Shown here in pieces: positions 61,773 through 64,000 of a stretch of 64,000 nt of DNA. Position 1 is the stretch's first letter; each line of letters begins with the position of its first letter. The translations under genes were made by a program, and so were the position numbers. This stretch comes from Burkholderia metallica (GTDB lineage Bacteria > Pseudomonadota > Gammaproteobacteria > Burkholderiales > Burkholderiaceae): NCBI RefSeq assembly GCF_902832845.1, contig NZ_CADFDB010000001.1, forward strand, positions 1,116,001-1,180,000, given 5' to 3'. Below the pieces are notes generated by a model that ran no database searches, was not told the origin of the DNA, and worked only from the letters and a program-made list of their open reading frames with translations.

Positions 61773-62960
61773 ATGAAAAACGCGATCGCACCGACAGACC
61801 AACAGATGACCACACGAAAGATCGTTCATATCGCCGAGGCGTTTGGTGGGGGCGTGCTGTCGATGCTGACCCAGCTGGCCAATCACGCTGCGGCATCCGG
61901 CGTCGATGTCACCGTTTTGCACTCGATCCGGGCAGAAACGCCGGCCGACTATTCGACGCTGTTCCGGCCCGACGTGAAGCTGATCCACGTCGACATGGGC
62001 CGAGAAGTCAGCGTCCGGCAGGATCTTTCGAGCCTGCGTGCGCTGGTCGGGCATCTTCGCGACTGCAAGCCGACCGCGATTCATCTGCATTCGTCGAAAG
62101 CCGGCGTGCTGGGACGCGTCGCCGCGAGGATCGCCGCCCCGAATGCAACGGTCTTCTACTCGCCGCACGGGCTTGCGTTCCTGCGCCGCGACATCTCGCG
62201 CATGAAGCAGGCCGCCTACCTGAACTTCGAACGAATCGCGGCACGCATCGGCGGAACCATCGTCGCTTGTTCGAGCAGCGAGCTGGGCGAGATCAAGAAC
62301 AATGTCCGGGCGAAATCGGCGGTCCTGGTGGAAAACGGCGTCGATGTCGCCGAGATCCTGCCCCGTCGATCGCGGGATGACGGCAAGATCGTCGTCGGCA
62401 TGAGCGGCCGCGCGTCGTTCCAGAAGAACCACCAGGCATTCGTCGAACTGGCCGCCCGGCTGCGGCGCGCCGACGTCGACTTCCTGTGGATCGGCGGCGA
62501 CGCGACCGAGATTGCGGATCCCCATTTGAGCGAGGCCGTCATCTGCAGCGGCTGGGTGACGCGCGCCCGTGCGCTGGCGCTCACGTCGGGACTGGACATC
62601 TACGTCCAGACGTCTCGCTGGGAAGGCATGCCGGTCGCGTTGATCGAAGCGCAGGTTGCCGGCATCCCGGCCGTGGTGACGGACGTCGTCGGCAATCGCG
62701 ACGTGGTCATTCATGGCGTAACCGGCTATGTCGCGTCAAGCATCGACGAGATGGCCGCGTATCTGACTGCGTTGCGTGAAGACCGGCAGCTTCGCGAAAC
62801 CATGGGAGCGGCCGCGCGGGCGCGGGCGGTTCAACGATTTTCGATGAACGCGGTCTTCCGGCAATGGCACACCCTTTACGGACTGGACACCGCAGATGCC
62901 CGTGCGGGCGCCCGCGGCTTCGAGCCGGTTGCACTGGATCACGTCAAAGCCCGGCCCTGA
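61773..62960 (+). CDS. Glycosyltransferase family 4 (GT-B fold)
   Basis: A 395-residue retaining glycosyltransferase that adds a sugar to the lipid-linked exopolysaccharide repeat on the cytoplasmic side of the membrane. The N-terminal half starts KIVHIAEAFGGGVLSMLTQLANHAAASG. The C-terminal half holds VVGMSGRASFQKNHQAFVELAARL and the donor-binding motif VQTSRWEGMPVALIEAQVAGIPAVVTDVVGNRDVV, with the E-x7-E pair. The start is uncertain: ATG 61773, ATG 61806 and ATG 61707 are all in frame and none has a strong ribosome binding site. Confidence 0.85.
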   Translation: MKNAIAPTDQQMTTRKIVHIAEAFGGGVLSMLTQLANHAAASGVDVTVLHSIRAETPADYSTLFRPDVKLIHVDMGREVSVRQDLSSLRALVGHLRDCKPTAIHLHSSKAGVLGRVAARIAAPNATVFYSPHGLAFLRRDISRMKQAAYLNFERIAARIGGTIVACSSSELGEIKNNVRAKSAVLVENGVDVAEILPRRSRDDGKIVVGMSGRASFQKNHQAFVELAARLRRADVDFLWIGGDATEIADPHLSEAVICSGWVTRARALALTSGLDIYVQTSRWEGMPVALIEAQVAGIPAVVTDVVGNRDVVIHGVTGYVASSIDEMAAYLTALREDRQLRETMGAAARARAVQRFSMNAVFRQWHTLYGLDTADARAGARGFEPVALDHVKARP

Positions 62961-62972
62961 GTTCGATATTCA

Positions 62973-64000
62973 ATGACTGACATGATCGCTTTCAAAAAAC
63001 CGAAACAGCTCGTGTACAACGGCCGATTCACCACGCAGAAGACGACCGGCGTGCAACGCGTCGCACGTGAGCTGATCGCCGCACTGATCGAGTTTCAGCC
63101 GCAGGACCCGGTAACCGTGCTCGTGCCGCCGCAGCCCGCCGTAGCGGTAAGCGGCGCACGGACCGTCAAGGTCGGCTTTTACAAGGGCGTCGTCTGGGAA
63201 CAACTGGTGCTTCCCTTTTTCGCCCGCCCCGGCCGCCTCGTCAATCTCGGCAACTCGGCGTCCATTTTCATCCGCAACCAGATCATCTACATGCACGACG
63301 CGGCCGTATTCGATACGCCCGCCCACTTTTCCCGGTCGTTTCGGGTGTGGTACCGGATCATGTTCTGGATCCTGGCGCGCACCTCCGCGCGCGTGCTGAC
63401 CAATTCCAGCTTTTCACGCGAACGTCTCGCCTACCACTGCGGCATTTCCACCGAGAAAATCAGTGTCGTTCCGCTCGGTGCGGATCATCTCGACGCACTG
63501 GCGCCCGACACGAGCGTACTCGACGCGCATTCGCTGACGCCGAACCGGTTCGTGCTCGCGGTCAGCAGCATGAATCCCACCAAGAACTTCGGCCGGCTCA
63601 TCGCGGCATTCCGGCAGCTCAACGATCCGTCGGTCGACCTCGTCATCGTCGGCATGAGGAACACGGCCGTGTTCGGAAACCAGGACCATGCCCCGGTGGA
63701 GGAGCCGAACGTCAAGTACGTCGGCTATATCAGCGACGAACAGTTGAAGGCGCTGTATCAGCATGCGGCATGCTTTCTCTATCCGTCGATTTACGAGGGG
63801 TTCGGCATCCCGCCTCTCGAGGCGATGCGCTACGGTTGCCCGACGATCGTCGGAAAATCCGCAGCGCTGCCGGAAGTCTGCGCCGAGGCGACGCTGTATT
63901 GCGATCCGTATTCGCAGGACGACATCGCGGAAAAATTGCGGCATCTGCTGGATTCGGCCGAGCTCAGGGACGAGCTCAGACGAAAGGGGCGCGCTCACGC
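62973..64000 (+). CDS. Glycosyltransferase family 4 (GT-B fold), cut by the window end
   Basis: The frame from ATG 62973 is open to the last base, giving 342 residues of an incomplete protein. It begins MTDMIAFKKPKQLVYNGRFTTQKTTGVQRVARELI. It resembles mannosyltransferases of the WbdA/MtfB kind: TNSSFSRERLAYHCGISTEKISVVPLGADH, VLAVSSMNPTKNFGRLIAAF, then the donor motif LYPSIYEGFGIPPLEAMRYGCPTIV. It starts 12 bases after the previous glycosyltransferase gene, so both are in one operon of the exopolysaccharide locus. Confidence 0.88.
   Translation, partial: MTDMIAFKKPKQLVYNGRFTTQKTTGVQRVARELIAALIEFQPQDPVTVLVPPQPAVAVSGARTVKVGFYKGVVWEQLVLPFFARPGRLVNLGNSASIFIRNQIIYMHDAAVFDTPAHFSRSFRVWYRIMFWILARTSARVLTNSSFSRERLAYHCGISTEKISVVPLGADHLDALAPDTSVLDAHSLTPNRFVLAVSSMNPTKNFGRLIAAFRQLNDPSVDLVIVGMRNTAVFGNQDHAPVEEPNVKYVGYISDEQLKALYQHAACFLYPSIYEGFGIPPLEAMRYGCPTIVGKSAALPEVCAEATLYCDPYSQDDIAEKLRHLLDSAELRDELRRKGRAH

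Overview
The window is high-GC DNA with nearly gapless genes and long antisense open frames on the opposite strand. It looks like a Burkholderia genome, most likely the second chromosome of a Burkholderia cepacia complex member. This assignment rests on protein character and gene content (homoprotocatechuate meta-cleavage cluster, gluconate dehydrogenase operon, two-domain ferric-type permease, exopolysaccharide locus). No database search was possible. No rRNA, tRNA, insertion sequence or CRISPR array was seen.

Layout. 1-6.3 kb: end of an unidentified gene, a Tat-exported periplasmic binding protein, a MOSC protein, a decayed quinone oxidoreductase, a small membrane protein, a nitronate monooxygenase, purU, a LysR remnant and a complete LysR gene. 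6.9-12.2 kb: a TctE/TctD-type two-component pair, then an MFS exporter divergent from a MocR-type regulator. 12.4-17.7 kb: a ferric-type ABC importer (binding protein, fused permease, ATPase) followed by a porin. 17.8-20 kb: an oxidoreductase, a small unknown protein and an AraC regulator. 20.05-21.66 kb: a lower-GC orphan gene coding for a nuclease-like, membrane-anchored protein. 21.8-28.4 kb: the complete lower homoprotocatechuate pathway (hpaG1-G2-E-D-F-H-I) with a divergent hpaR. 28.5-44.4 kb: housekeeping and metabolic genes, namely an SDR reductase, a second FtsI-type transpeptidase, a Kef-type antiporter, three-subunit gluconate 2-dehydrogenase, KptA, a DUF3995 protein, alanine dehydrogenase, PolX and a DksA-like protein.

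44.7-64 kb is an exopolysaccharide region: a WcaJ-type priming glycosyltransferase, two divergent Crp/Fnr regulators, a sigma-54 activator of VpsR/FleQ type, a GNAT protein, a GDP-mannose synthesis enzyme, a parallel beta-helix protein and two glycosyltransferases, the last cut by the window end. The arrangement recalls the c-di-GMP-controlled Bep locus of B. cenocepacia, with its regulators BerA and BerB. A good -24/-12 promoter lies upstream of the Crp-wcaJ operon.

The strongest candidate for an undescribed system lies inside this region (48.8-54.8 kb). Five genes are joined by four 4-nt start/stop overlaps: a carrier protein, an acyl-CoA dehydrogenase-fold flavoprotein, an amino acid:[carrier protein] ligase (a tRNA-synthetase relative), a DUF1839 protein and a GH2/beta-mannosidase-like enzyme. 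They suggest that an amino acid is loaded on a carrier, modified while bound and then transferred, perhaps to the polysaccharide. A second candidate is the orphan nuclease-transmembrane protein at 20-21.7 kb.
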